From assembly GCA_964564165.1 (NCBI GenBank), contig CAZLZZ010000115.1:1-11494 (forward strand): DNA of 11,494 nt, written 5' to 3'. Source of the DNA: NORP309 sp964564165 (GTDB lineage Bacteria > Pseudomonadota > Gammaproteobacteria > Xanthomonadales > Marinicellaceae). Both the position numbers and the translations under genes were made by a program. Under the pieces are notes generated by a model, which worked only from the letters and a program-made list of their open reading frames with translations, had not been told where the DNA came from and made no database searches. Positions 1 to 6,266 of this stretch are shown here, piece by piece. Numbering within the stretch: the stretch's first letter is position 1; each line of letters begins with the position of its first letter.

Positions 1-1
1 T

Positions 2-745
2 ATTGGCGGTTTTTCAGCTTATTCTAAAAAAATTGATTGGCAACAATTTCGTGTAATTTCCGATGAAGTTGGCGCATATTTTATGGTGGATATGGCTCAT
101 GTAGCGGGTTTGGTGGCTGCCGGCGTATATCCAAGTCCGGTTAATATTGCCGATATTACCACATCAACCACACACAAAACTTTGCGCGGCCCACGTGGTG
201 GCATTATCTTAGCTAAGGCAAATCCTGATTTAGAAAAAAAATTAAATTCGATTGTTTTTCCTGGTATTCAAGGCGGCCCATTAATGCATGTTATTGCCGC
301 CAAAGCCGTTGCTTTTAAAGAAGCATTAAAACCAGAATTTAAAGTCTATCAACAGCAAGTAGTTGTGAACGCTGACGTAATGGCAAACACTTTGATTGAC
401 AGGGGTTATAATATTGTATCAGGCGGCACTGAAAATCATTTGTTTTTACTGGATTTAGTGGGCCATAACATCACAGGCAAAGTGGCTGAAGCACGCTTGG
501 GAGAAGCGCATATTACAGTTAATAAAAATGCCGTGCCCAATGACCCAAAATCACCTTTTGTAACTTCAGGTTTGCGCTTGGGCTCACCTGCCGGCACCAC
601 TCGTGGCTTTGCTGCAGAAGAGTTTAAACAAATTGCTGGCTTGATTGCTGATATTATTGATGATATTGATAACAATGATGTCATTGCAAAAGTAAAAGAT
701 CAGGTCACAGAGTTGTGTCAAAGATTTCCAGTATACAAAAAATAA
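2..745 (+). CDS. glyA: Serine hydroxymethyltransferase, C-terminal part (5' end outside window)
   Basis: This PLP enzyme interconverts serine and glycine while loading tetrahydrofolate with a one-carbon unit in the cytoplasm. The frame is open from base 2, so the gene enters from the left and 247 residues are visible. By comparison with the roughly 417-residue E. coli enzyme, about 170 residues are missing. Visible motifs are VDMAHVAGLVAAG, with the Asp and His that contact PLP at visible residues 30 and 33; TTHKTLRGPRGG, whose Lys (codon 176-178) forms the Schiff base; and TSGLRLGSPAGTTRGF, with the carboxylate-binding Arg near the C terminus. The first in-frame ATG in the window (83) is internal and is not the start. 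nusB follows after 40 bp on the same strand with no terminator between, so the two are probably cotranscribed. Identification is very secure. Confidence 0.97.
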   Translation: MGGFSAYSKKIDWQQFRVISDEVGAYFMVDMAHVAGLVAAGVYPSPVNIADITTSTTHKTLRGPRGGIILAKANPDLEKKLNSIVFPGIQGGPLMHVIAAKAVAFKEALKPEFKVYQQQVVVNADVMANTLIDRGYNIVSGGTENHLFLLDLVGHNITGKVAEARLGEAHITVNKNAVPNDPKSPFVTSGLRLGSPAGTTRGFAAEEFKQIAGLIADIIDDIDNNDVIAKVKDQVTELCQRFPVYKK

Positions 746-760
746 TAAAAGATAAATATA

Positions 761-784
761 GGATCAAATAAAGGGTCAAATAAA
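761..784 (+). repeat. 12-bp tandem duplication carrying the nusB ribosome-binding site
   Basis: Two adjacent 12-bp units, GGATCAAATAAA (761-772) and GGGTCAAATAAA (773-784), differ at one base and fill most of the glyA-nusB gap. The second unit supplies the probable Shine-Dalgarno sequence AAGGG (771-775), 10 bases before the nusB ATG. The duplication is seen directly. Any effect on nusB translation is inference. Confidence 0.7.
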
Positions 785-785
785 C

Positions 786-1235
786 ATGAGTACAAATAAG
801 CAAAAAAGAATTCCAGAGCCTTTGGCAGCAAAGCGTCGCGCACGCAAAAGATTGGTGCAGGCATTGTATCAGTGGCAACTGAATGAATCTCCTGCCCAAG
901 ATATTATTACTCAGTTCTTAACCGAACAAGACATGGGAAAAGTTGATCAGAGCTTTTTTCAAAACACACTTAAAGACATTGTTGAAAATATGGCTGAGAT
1001 TCGTGCAGAAATTGATCCCTTGATGGAACGCTCAACTTATGCTGTCGGCGAAGTTGAAAAAGCCATCATGATGATTGGTGTTTATGAACTTAAAAACCAC
1101 AGTGAAACACCTTATAAAGTCATATTAAATGAAGCCATTGAACTCGCCAAACAATACGGTGGGGATGGCGCACATACATTTATCAATGGAACCTTGCACA
1201 AAGCTTCGGTAAAATTAAGACCGTTAGAACACTAA
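786..1235 (+). CDS. nusB: Transcription antitermination factor NusB
   Basis: NusB is a small all-helical RNA-binding protein. With NusE (ribosomal protein S10) it recognises boxA RNA and keeps RNA polymerase processive through rRNA operons. At 149 residues it is close to the usual length. Diagnostic stretches are the basic N-terminal helix RRARKRLVQALYQWQL (about residues 17-32), GEVEKAIMMIGVYEL (about 88-102), and PYKVILNEAIELAKQYGGD followed by HTFINGTLHKA near the C terminus. The ATG at 786 follows an AAGGG at 10-base spacing. nusB usually sits after ribH in a riboflavin cluster, but here it directly follows glyA, with no nrdR or rib genes between them. Its stop codon overlaps the stop of the convergent oxygenase gene by 4 bp. 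No hairpin terminator is visible at this junction, so convergent transcripts may run into each other. Confidence 0.96.
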   Translation: MSTNKQKRIPEPLAAKRRARKRLVQALYQWQLNESPAQDIITQFLTEQDMGKVDQSFFQNTLKDIVENMAEIRAEIDPLMERSTYAVGEVEKAIMMIGVYELKNHSETPYKVILNEAIELAKQYGGDGAHTFINGTLHKASVKLRPLEH

Positions 1236-1792
1236 ACTAATTCATATTTTAGAGCAAAAGTATACCTGGGTTTGGTACATACTTTGTGTGGTGCATTGCC
1301 TGCGTGTTCGATTGCACCATCAAAAATCGCCAGCCTTCCTGGCTTTGGCGTAACCACCACTTCAGCATCGTTTTCTTTGTTGTAAAATAGGGTTTCTCCA
1401 CCCCATTCATAATTCCACTCATCTTGAACAAACCACAGTGCCGTCAATTCTTTGGCATCGGGTTGACAGTCTGTATGCGGATAAAGCATGTCACCGTGAG
1501 ATGCAACATTACAATAACTGCGGTATAACTTGTATTTGTTTACAAACAGGGTGTTAATAACTTGGTTTGCCATTGTTACCAATGGCAAATGTTGTGATTT
1601 TTCTAAAGACATGTTGTATGCCCAGTGCTTATGGGCCTCAACATCAGGTCTTGCTACTTCGGTATGGGTAAATGCTGCGTTAGACAATGCCACAGTGATT
1701 TCATCAATAACAGATTTTTCTAACAAATCATCAAAGACAAATATGGGCCTGCCATCAACCATGACCTGTTTACTGGGCTTAAATTGACTCAT
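1232..1792 (-). CDS. 2-oxoglutarate/Fe(II)-dependent oxygenase, compact P4Hc/SM-20-like
   Basis: A 186-residue protein made up almost entirely of a double-stranded beta-helix oxygenase domain. The expected facial triad is present: H106 and D108 in YPHTDCQ, and H163 in AIEHAGNAP. R176 in KPRYTFALKY is the likely 2-oxoglutarate anchor. WGGETLFY (130-137) and KPGRLAIFDG match the prolyl-hydroxylase-like core. There is no signal peptide or membrane segment, so it is probably cytoplasmic. Translation starts 14 bases inside the 3' end of the upstream oxygenase gene, with a good GAGGA Shine-Dalgarno (1800-1804) 7 bases before the ATG, suggesting translational coupling. The catalytic residues indicate an active hydroxylase using iron, O2 and 2-oxoglutarate. 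The substrate cannot be read from sequence: a protein side chain, free amino acid or small metabolite are all possible. Family assignment is confident; function is open. Confidence 0.88.
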   Translation of the reverse strand: MSQFKPSKQVMVDGRPIFVFDDLLEKSVIDEITVALSNAAFTHTEVARPDVEAHKHWAYNMSLEKSQHLPLVTMANQVINTLFVNKYKLYRSYCNVASHGDMLYPHTDCQPDAKELTALWFVQDEWNYEWGGETLFYNKENDAEVVVTPKPGRLAIFDGAIEHAGNAPHKVCTKPRYTFALKYELV

Positions 1793-2927
1793 AATTGATT
1801 CCTCGGTTGGTATCGTGATTTCTTATCCAAAGTGTAGCTAACCATTTTTCTCCTTGAATAATGGGTTCTCCCGCATGAAGGGATTCAGTATAAGGTTGGT
1901 TATTTTCAGGGTTGATGTTTTCAAAGAATACAGCATTGCCCTTTTGCGGTTTGACAAATTTATCTAAGTTGGGAAATGTAGTATTGCCACCTTGTTCCAC
2001 ATCGTTAAGATATAAACAGATGGTTTTGATGCGTTGCTGGTCTTCTGTAAAGTTATTGTTGTCGTCTGTACCACCCAAAAAATCATAATGCGGCTTGTAT
2101 TCATCACCAATCGAATAGTGTAGGACATGTAAGACTTCGGATTGACTGGCATTTACACCAAAGTTATTGCAACACTTTTGCATAATAAGAGTGATAGCTG
2201 GATCTTCAGTTAACCAGTCAATAGCTGCAGAGTAACTGGTTCTTATTTCATCTTGTACATGTTCTCCAGTGTTAGGATCGACCGTCATGGATGGACGCAT
2301 AAAAGGCGATGAAACAAACTTGGTGTATTCACACTCGATTTCAGACAGCAGTTGATTAATTACGAATATTTCTGGAGAATTATTAATGCTGGTTTTAGTA
2401 CAATCCCGATCAAGCGAAGGCCAGTTAAATGAATTGATAAAACCAATGTCGGCAGTATTTTTATGGATTAACTGTTGTTGGTACACGTGGTTGGCAAATC
2501 TATCGTTGTTTGAAAGTGCAAGATTCAATAATGCTGCACAGTTTTCATTTTTCTGATCTATTGCATAACATACAGCCATTAGATTAACAGCGGGTGAATA
2601 TTCTTTTTTAACCGCTAATATTAATAGTTTTCTTGCCAAGCTTAGGTCTTGCTTTACACCATAACCAAAAAAATATAACTTACATAACTCAAATTGTGAT
2701 TCAGGGTGGTGCTTGGATTTTTTAAAATAGATGATGGCTTTGGACAAATTTTGTTCAACGCTAATACCATGCAAATAACAAATGCCGAGCTCTTTAATGG
2801 CTGGCAAATAATCTTTTTTTGCAGCAGCAATAAAATGTTCGATGCCCGTATCAAAATCACTGTTGGCAAAGGAGTCTAACCCTTGTTGATATGATTGTTC
2901 CACAGTTACTGTATTTTGATCTTCCAT
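1779..2927 (-). CDS. Sel1-like repeat protein with C-terminal prolyl-4-hydroxylase-type 2OG-Fe(II) oxygenase domain
   Basis: A 382-residue two-part protein. Residues about 8-140 are alpha-helical Sel1/TPR-like repeats, with recognisable units around AIKELGICYLHG (43-54) and FELCKLYFFGYGVKQDLSLARKL split over 79-101; such repeats usually bind proteins. Residues about 185-370 form a prolyl-4-hydroxylase-type domain: RTSYSAAI (229-236); YSIGDEYKPHYD, giving iron ligands H280 and D282; CLYLNDVEQGGNTTFPNL; KGNAVFFEN; and SLHAGEPIIQGEKW, giving H351 and the 2-oxoglutarate-binding K361. The active site therefore looks complete. There is no signal peptide. Methionine 1 is the only sensible start, because the next Met is at 117 inside the repeats. 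No Shine-Dalgarno precedes it, and a perfect TATAAT lies 20 bases upstream. It overlaps the next oxygenase by 14 bp. The target is unknown; the repeats suggest a protein substrate, which is inference. Confidence 0.9.
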   Translation of the reverse strand: MEDQNTVTVEQSYQQGLDSFANSDFDTGIEHFIAAAKKDYLPAIKELGICYLHGISVEQNLSKAIIYFKKSKHHPESQFELCKLYFFGYGVKQDLSLARKLLILAVKKEYSPAVNLMAVCYAIDQKNENCAALLNLALSNNDRFANHVYQQQLIHKNTADIGFINSFNWPSLDRDCTKTSINNSPEIFVINQLLSEIECEYTKFVSSPFMRPSMTVDPNTGEHVQDEIRTSYSAAIDWLTEDPAITLIMQKCCNNFGVNASQSEVLHVLHYSIGDEYKPHYDFLGGTDDNNNFTEDQQRIKTICLYLNDVEQGGNTTFPNLDKFVKPQKGNAVFFENINPENNQPYTESLHAGEPIIQGEKWLATLWIRNHDTNRGINYESI

Positions 2928-2947
2928 ATATAAATTGCTTAGTTGTG

Positions 2948-2953
2948 ATTATA
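2948..2953 (-). promoter_or_regulatory. Predicted -10 element for the oxygenase pair
   Basis: On the minus strand these bases read TATAAT, a perfect sigma70 -10 box, ending 20 bases before the ATG at 2927. Seventeen bases upstream the sequence is GGCTTC, a poor -35. Transcription would start near 2941, leaving a leader of only about 14 bases with no Shine-Dalgarno motif. The hexamer is seen directly; promoter activity is inferred. Confidence 0.5.
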
Positions 2954-2978
2954 GTACTACCATTTTATATGAAGCCAT

Positions 2979-3007
2979 AAAAAAACGCCTTATATTCAAG
3001 GCGTTTT
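2979..3007 (-). terminator. Intrinsic terminator ending the cox operon
   Basis: A perfect 10-bp stem (AAAACGCCTT at 2982-2991 pairing with AAGGCGTTTT at 2998-3007) encloses a 6-base loop. On the minus strand it is followed by a run of Ts (the A tract 2979-2985 on the plus strand). It lies 28 bases past the coxC stop, so it should end the leftward cox transcript. Its short T side on the other strand (3004-3007) is weak. It also insulates the downstream oxygenase pair from cox transcription. Confidence 0.9.
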
Positions 3008-3035
3008 GCATTAATATTGATACTTATTCATCAAA

Positions 3036-3920
3036 CTAAATAATATATACAAAGACAAATAGCCCTAACCAAACCACATCAACAAAGTGCCAATACCAAG
3101 CAACTGCTTCAAAGGCAAAATGACTTTCTGGTTTAAAGTGACCACGTATCAGGCGTACGGCAATAACCGTTAACATGATTGCCCCCAGTGTCACATGTAA
3201 GCCATGGAAACCGGTTAACATAAAGAATGTCGATCCATAAATGCCGGATTCAAGTGTAAGGTCTAAATCCTGATAGGCCTCAATGTATTCTTCTACTTGA
3301 AAAAATATGAAAATCGCACCTAGAACTATAGTAGCAATTAACCAACCAATGACTTTTTTGCGATCGCCTTTTATTAATGCGTGGTGAGCAATGGTTAAGG
3401 TGATTGAGCTAATCATTAAGATAATAGTGTTGATTAAAGGCAAGTGATAAGGATCAATCAGCTCAAACTTTCCACCAAGATCCCCAGGACCATTGGTGGG
3501 CCAAACGCCTTCATATCCTGGCCATAATTCGGAGTTGAATAAACCAATACCCTCTCCGCCCAACCATGGGACAGATAAATTTCTTACATACCAGAGTGTT
3601 GCGAAGAAAGTCACAAAGAACATTACTTCTGAAAAAATAAACCAAATCATGCCCATTCTAAATGATGCATCTACTTGTGGGTTGTACATATTGGCTTCTG
3701 ATTCTTTAATGACTTCAGCAAACCAGCCAAACATCATAATAATCAAAATAGCAAAACCGACATACATCAGAAAAGGTGTTTGTGCTGTTTCGCTGTTCAT
3801 AAAAGTCGCTGCGCCAATTGCTGCAAGCGTCATTCCTACTGAACCAACAATTGGCCAACGCGCTAAGTGCGGTACATAATACTGATCATGGCTATTGCTT
3901 GATGTTTCTGGATTTGACAT
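3036..3920 (-). CDS. coxC: Cytochrome c oxidase subunit III
   Basis: Core membrane subunit III of the aa3-type cytochrome c oxidase. It binds no metal but stabilises subunit I and its proton entry route. The 294 residues contain seven hydrophobic segments, at roughly 24-42, 50-70, 91-111, 160-180, 189-208, 228-255 and 274-294. Family signatures are WFIFSEVMFFVTFFATLWY (93-111, with the conserved Glu at 98), the paired histidines in GFHGLHVTLGA, and the C-terminal EAVAWYWHFVDVVWLGLFV. The hydrophilic loop at about 112-158 is longer than in mitochondrial homologues but usual for bacteria. The ATG at 3920 has a GAGGGT Shine-Dalgarno (3925-3930) at close spacing. It is the last gene of the operon, 55 bp after ctaG. 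That gap contains three 14-bp tandem repeats, and a strong terminator follows the gene. Confidence 0.97.
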   Translation of the reverse strand: MSNPETSSNSHDQYYVPHLARWPIVGSVGMTLAAIGAATFMNSETAQTPFLMYVGFAILIIMMFGWFAEVIKESEANMYNPQVDASFRMGMIWFIFSEVMFFVTFFATLWYVRNLSVPWLGGEGIGLFNSELWPGYEGVWPTNGPGDLGGKFELIDPYHLPLINTIILMISSITLTIAHHALIKGDRKKVIGWLIATIVLGAIFIFFQVEEYIEAYQDLDLTLESGIYGSTFFMLTGFHGLHVTLGAIMLTVIAVRLIRGHFKPESHFAFEAVAWYWHFVDVVWLGLFVFVYII

Positions 3921-3930
3921 TTTTACCCTC

Positions 3931-3972
3931 TATTTCTAGTCTATTATTTCTAATCTGTTATTTCTAATCTTA
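3931..3972 (-). repeat. Three 14-bp tandem repeats directly upstream of the coxC Shine-Dalgarno
   Basis: Three units with an exact 14-bp period begin at 3931, 3945 and 3959. On the plus strand each starts with the 12-base core TATTTCTARTCT; the second and third cores are identical and the first has one change. Read in the coxC direction, the array is AGATTAGAAATA-type units abutting the GAGGGT ribosome-binding site. It fills 42 of the 55 bases between ctaG and coxC. It could be slippage-generated spacer, a protein-binding array or an RNA element; the sequence does not decide. Confidence 0.85.
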
Positions 3973-3975
3973 AGT

Positions 3976-4491
3976 TTATGACTCTAGTTTATAAAATGTA
4001 TAAGATAAGGTCATTATATTTACGTTTTTTGCTAACTGAGAATCAACGATAAAGGTAACTGGCATTATAATTTCTTCTTGTGCCAATAAGGTTTGCTCAG
4101 TAAAACAGAAACATTCTGTTTTGTTAAAATACAAAGATGCTTTGCCTGGTGTTACGCTGTATGTTGCTCTGCCAGTAATATCTTTATTTGACAAGTTTTT
4201 GGCGTAAAACTCTGTTCTGTACAATTTACCCGGTATGACATCCATGTTTAATACAGTGGGCCTGAACTCCCAATTTAGCTTGGAATTAACACTGGCATCA
4301 AATTGTACGGTAACCAATCTATTTTCATCGATTACTTGTTTTTCTAGTGCTTCATCAATAGTAACCACTCCGCTGGTTTTACCATTTAGCCCTGTTATTT
4401 CACAAAATACGTCATACAGCGGGATCAATGCAAATGAAAAACCAAACATCATCACAGAAACGATAACCATTTTTAAAATCATTTTATTCAT
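3976..4491 (-). CDS. ctaG: Cytochrome c oxidase assembly protein CtaG/Cox11 (copper delivery to CuB)
   Basis: CtaG (Cox11) is a membrane-anchored copper chaperone that inserts CuB into subunit I on the periplasmic side. The 171-residue protein has one N-terminal membrane anchor (about 5-24) followed by PLYDVFCEITG, whose C30 is a conserved copper-related cysteine, and then an immunoglobulin-like domain. The hallmark CFCF motif, with copper ligands C127 and C129, lies in FNKTECFCFTEQTL. It ends with IMTLSYTFYKLES, typical of the family. The length is slightly short of many homologues but complete. The ATG at 4491 is 10 bp after the 36-residue ORF; that ORF's TAG stop is part of the likely AGGT Shine-Dalgarno of ctaG (4500-4503), which suggests translational coupling. 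Its position between coxA and coxC is the usual proteobacterial arrangement. Confidence 0.96.
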   Translation of the reverse strand: MNKMILKMVIVSVMMFGFSFALIPLYDVFCEITGLNGKTSGVVTIDEALEKQVIDENRLVTVQFDASVNSKLNWEFRPTVLNMDVIPGKLYRTEFYAKNLSNKDITGRATYSVTPGKASLYFNKTECFCFTEQTLLAQEEIIMPVTFIVDSQLAKNVNIMTLSYTFYKLES

Positions 4492-4501
4492 GCTTTTCTA
4501 C

Positions 4502-4612
4502 CTAGTAAATGTTACTCATATAAAACGCTGCAAACATCGCAATGGCGAAGAAAACCAGTTTGATAGCGGTACGCCGCGCTGCTTTTCTTCTTCTTTCTAT
4601 TTCTTCATTCAT
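4502..4612 (-). CDS. 36-residue single-pass membrane protein between coxA and ctaG, probable oxidase small assembly protein
   Basis: A short ORF of 36 residues: an acidic-then-basic head (MNEEIERRRKAARR), one hydrophobic helix at about residues 16-32 (AIKLVFFAIAMFAAFYM) and a short polar tail. The positive head predicts the N terminus in the cytoplasm. The ATG at 4612 has an AAAGGT Shine-Dalgarno (4622-4627) at 9-base spacing. The gene sits 18 bp after coxA and 10 bp before ctaG, in the same direction, with its stop codon overlapping the ctaG Shine-Dalgarno. Many beta- and gammaproteobacterial cox operons carry a tiny single-helix protein at this position, described as a small oxidase assembly protein. 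Similarity here is based on size, topology and location rather than a strong motif. It is probably a real, translated gene; its exact role is inferred. Confidence 0.75.
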   Translation of the reverse strand: MNEEIERRRKAARRTAIKLVFFAIAMFAAFYMSNIY

Positions 4613-4630
4613 TTGTTTACGACCTTTAAG

Positions 4631-6253
4631 TTAATGTGATGAAACATGAGCCAGTTGTTCATCTTTAACTGGCGCACCATCTTGAAAAGTATGGTGAGGA
4701 GCCGGAGATGGAATAAACCACTCTAATCCTTTAGCACCTTCCCAAACCCTAGATGTCGCTTTAGTTGTGCCCTGACCTTTAACGGTTCTCCAAACAATAA
4801 CTATGAAGAAAATCTGTGCCAAACCAAAAGCAAAGCCACCAATACTGGACCACATATTAAACTCAGCAAACTGAGTTGAATAATCAGGAATACGTCTCGG
4901 CATTCCGGCAAGTCCTAAGAAGTGTTGTGGGAAGAATAACACGTTTACTGAAATAGTTGACCACCAAAAATGAATCTTGCCTAATCTTTCAGAATACATG
5001 TTACCAGTCCATTTTGGCAACCAATAATACACTCCAGCTATAATGGCATATACCGAACCAGTAACCAATACATAGTGAAAATGTGCAACAACAAAGTAAG
5101 TATCGTGGTATTGAAAATCAGCAGGAGCGATTGCCAACATAAGACCTGAAAAGCCGCCGATTGTGAAAAGAATAATAAAGGCAATTGCCCACAACATGGG
5201 TGTTTCAAATGTCATCGCACCTTTCCACATGGTAGATACCCAGTTAAAGATTTTTACACCCGTTGGTATCGAAATCAAGAATGTTGCATACATGAAGAAC
5301 AACTCACCACCCAAAGGCATGCCCACAGTAAACATGTGATGCGCCCAAACAATAAAGGACAAGAATGCAATAGCAGCCGTTGCATAGACCATTGACACAT
5401 AACCAAACAATGGTTTGCGAGCAAAGGTAGGAATAATTTCAGAGATTATGCCAAATGAAGGCAATATCATAATATACACTTCAGGGTGTCCAAAGAACCA
5501 GAAGATGTGTTGGAACAATACTGGGTCACCACCACCTGCGGCATCAAAGAAAGAGGTTCCAAAATAACGATCAGTCAACAACATGGTAACCGCACCAGCA
5601 AACACCGGCATTACTGCAATTAACAAAAATGAAGTAATTAACCAAGTCCATACGAACAATGGCATTTTTAAATAGCCCATATTCGGTGCACGCATATTCA
5701 TAATCGTGGCTATCACATTGATTGCTCCCATAATCGACGATACACCTAACATGTGAATAGCAAACACGATGAAGGCCAGATTTTGACCGCCTTGTAAAAC
5801 CAAAGGCGGATACATTGTCCAACCTGCAGCGGGTGCGCCACCGTCCATAAAGAATGTTGATGCAAGCAAAGCAAATGCAAAGGGCAAAATCCAAAATGAC
5901 CAATTGTTCATTCTTGGCAGTGCCATATCAGGTGCTCCAATCATGATTGGAATCATCCAGTTAGCAAAACCTACAAAAGCTGGCATTACTGCGCCAAATA
6001 TCATAATTATGGCATGCATGGTAGTTAGCTGATTAAAGAAATCAGGTTGAACAAATTGTAAACCCGGTTGGAACAATTCCAAACGAATTATCATTGCCAA
6101 AGCCCCACCAAAAATAAACATAGCCAAGGCAAAAATTAAATACAAAGTACCAATATCTTTGTGGTTGGTTGTCATTAACCAACGTTTTACAAATCCTTTA
6201 GGTTTGTGGTCATGATCATGATCATGTGTGTCTGCTACTGCTTCGTGACTCAT
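4631..6253 (-). CDS. coxA: Cytochrome c oxidase subunit I (A1-type haem-copper oxidase)
   Basis: Catalytic subunit I holds haem a and the haem a3-CuB centre, reducing O2 to water while pumping protons. Numbered from the ATG at 6253 (540 residues), all expected ligands are present: H80 (TTMHAIIM) and H393 for haem a, H391 for haem a3 (VAHFHYVL), and H256, H305 and H306 for CuB, with the cross-linking Y260 in GHPEVY. E258 marks the A1 class. D109 (GAPDMALPRMNN) and K334 (TGVKIFNW) fit the D and K proton channels. About 12 membrane segments are visible. An upstream in-frame TTG at 6268 would overlap coxB; the ATG is preferred because GAGGGT (6261-6266) lies 7 bases before it. The N terminus carries an unusual alternating HDHDHDH run (residues 10-16). 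The gene lies 11 bp after coxB. Confidence 0.98.
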   Translation of the reverse strand: MSHEAVADTHDHDHDHKPKGFVKRWLMTTNHKDIGTLYLIFALAMFIFGGALAMIIRLELFQPGLQFVQPDFFNQLTTMHAIIMIFGAVMPAFVGFANWMIPIMIGAPDMALPRMNNWSFWILPFAFALLASTFFMDGGAPAAGWTMYPPLVLQGGQNLAFIVFAIHMLGVSSIMGAINVIATIMNMRAPNMGYLKMPLFVWTWLITSFLLIAVMPVFAGAVTMLLTDRYFGTSFFDAAGGGDPVLFQHIFWFFGHPEVYIMILPSFGIISEIIPTFARKPLFGYVSMVYATAAIAFLSFIVWAHHMFTVGMPLGGELFFMYATFLISIPTGVKIFNWVSTMWKGAMTFETPMLWAIAFIILFTIGGFSGLMLAIAPADFQYHDTYFVVAHFHYVLVTGSVYAIIAGVYYWLPKWTGNMYSERLGKIHFWWSTISVNVLFFPQHFLGLAGMPRRIPDYSTQFAEFNMWSSIGGFAFGLAQIFFIVIVWRTVKGQGTTKATSRVWEGAKGLEWFIPSPAPHHTFQDGAPVKDEQLAHVSSH

Positions 6254-6260
6254 TATTGTT

Positions 6261-6266
6261 ACCCTC
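6261..6266 (-). promoter_or_regulatory. Shine-Dalgarno site that decides the coxA start
   Basis: GAGGGT on the minus strand, 7 bases before the coxA ATG at 6253. The same GAGGGT motif precedes coxB (7456-7461) and coxC (3925-3930). It overlaps the coxB stop codon (6265-6267), so ribosomes finishing coxB could reload on coxA. It argues against the TTG at 6268 as the start. Confidence 0.7.

Noticed and set aside
3493..3879. 128-codon plus-strand ORF
   Set aside because: Antisense to the membrane helices of coxC; a composition-driven shadow.
3931..3972. CRISPR-like array
   Set aside because: The 14-bp units are directly tandem with no spacers, only three copies exist, and there are no cas genes.
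4502..4612. Small hydrophobic ORF as a type I toxin
   Set aside because: It resembles one in size only; its tight placement and ribosome-site overlap within the cox operon favour an oxidase role, and no antisense antitoxin RNA signal is visible.
4235..4639. 134-codon plus-strand ORF
   Set aside because: It lies antisense to ctaG, the 36-residue ORF and the end of coxA, and its protein shows no family pattern; it is a shadow frame.
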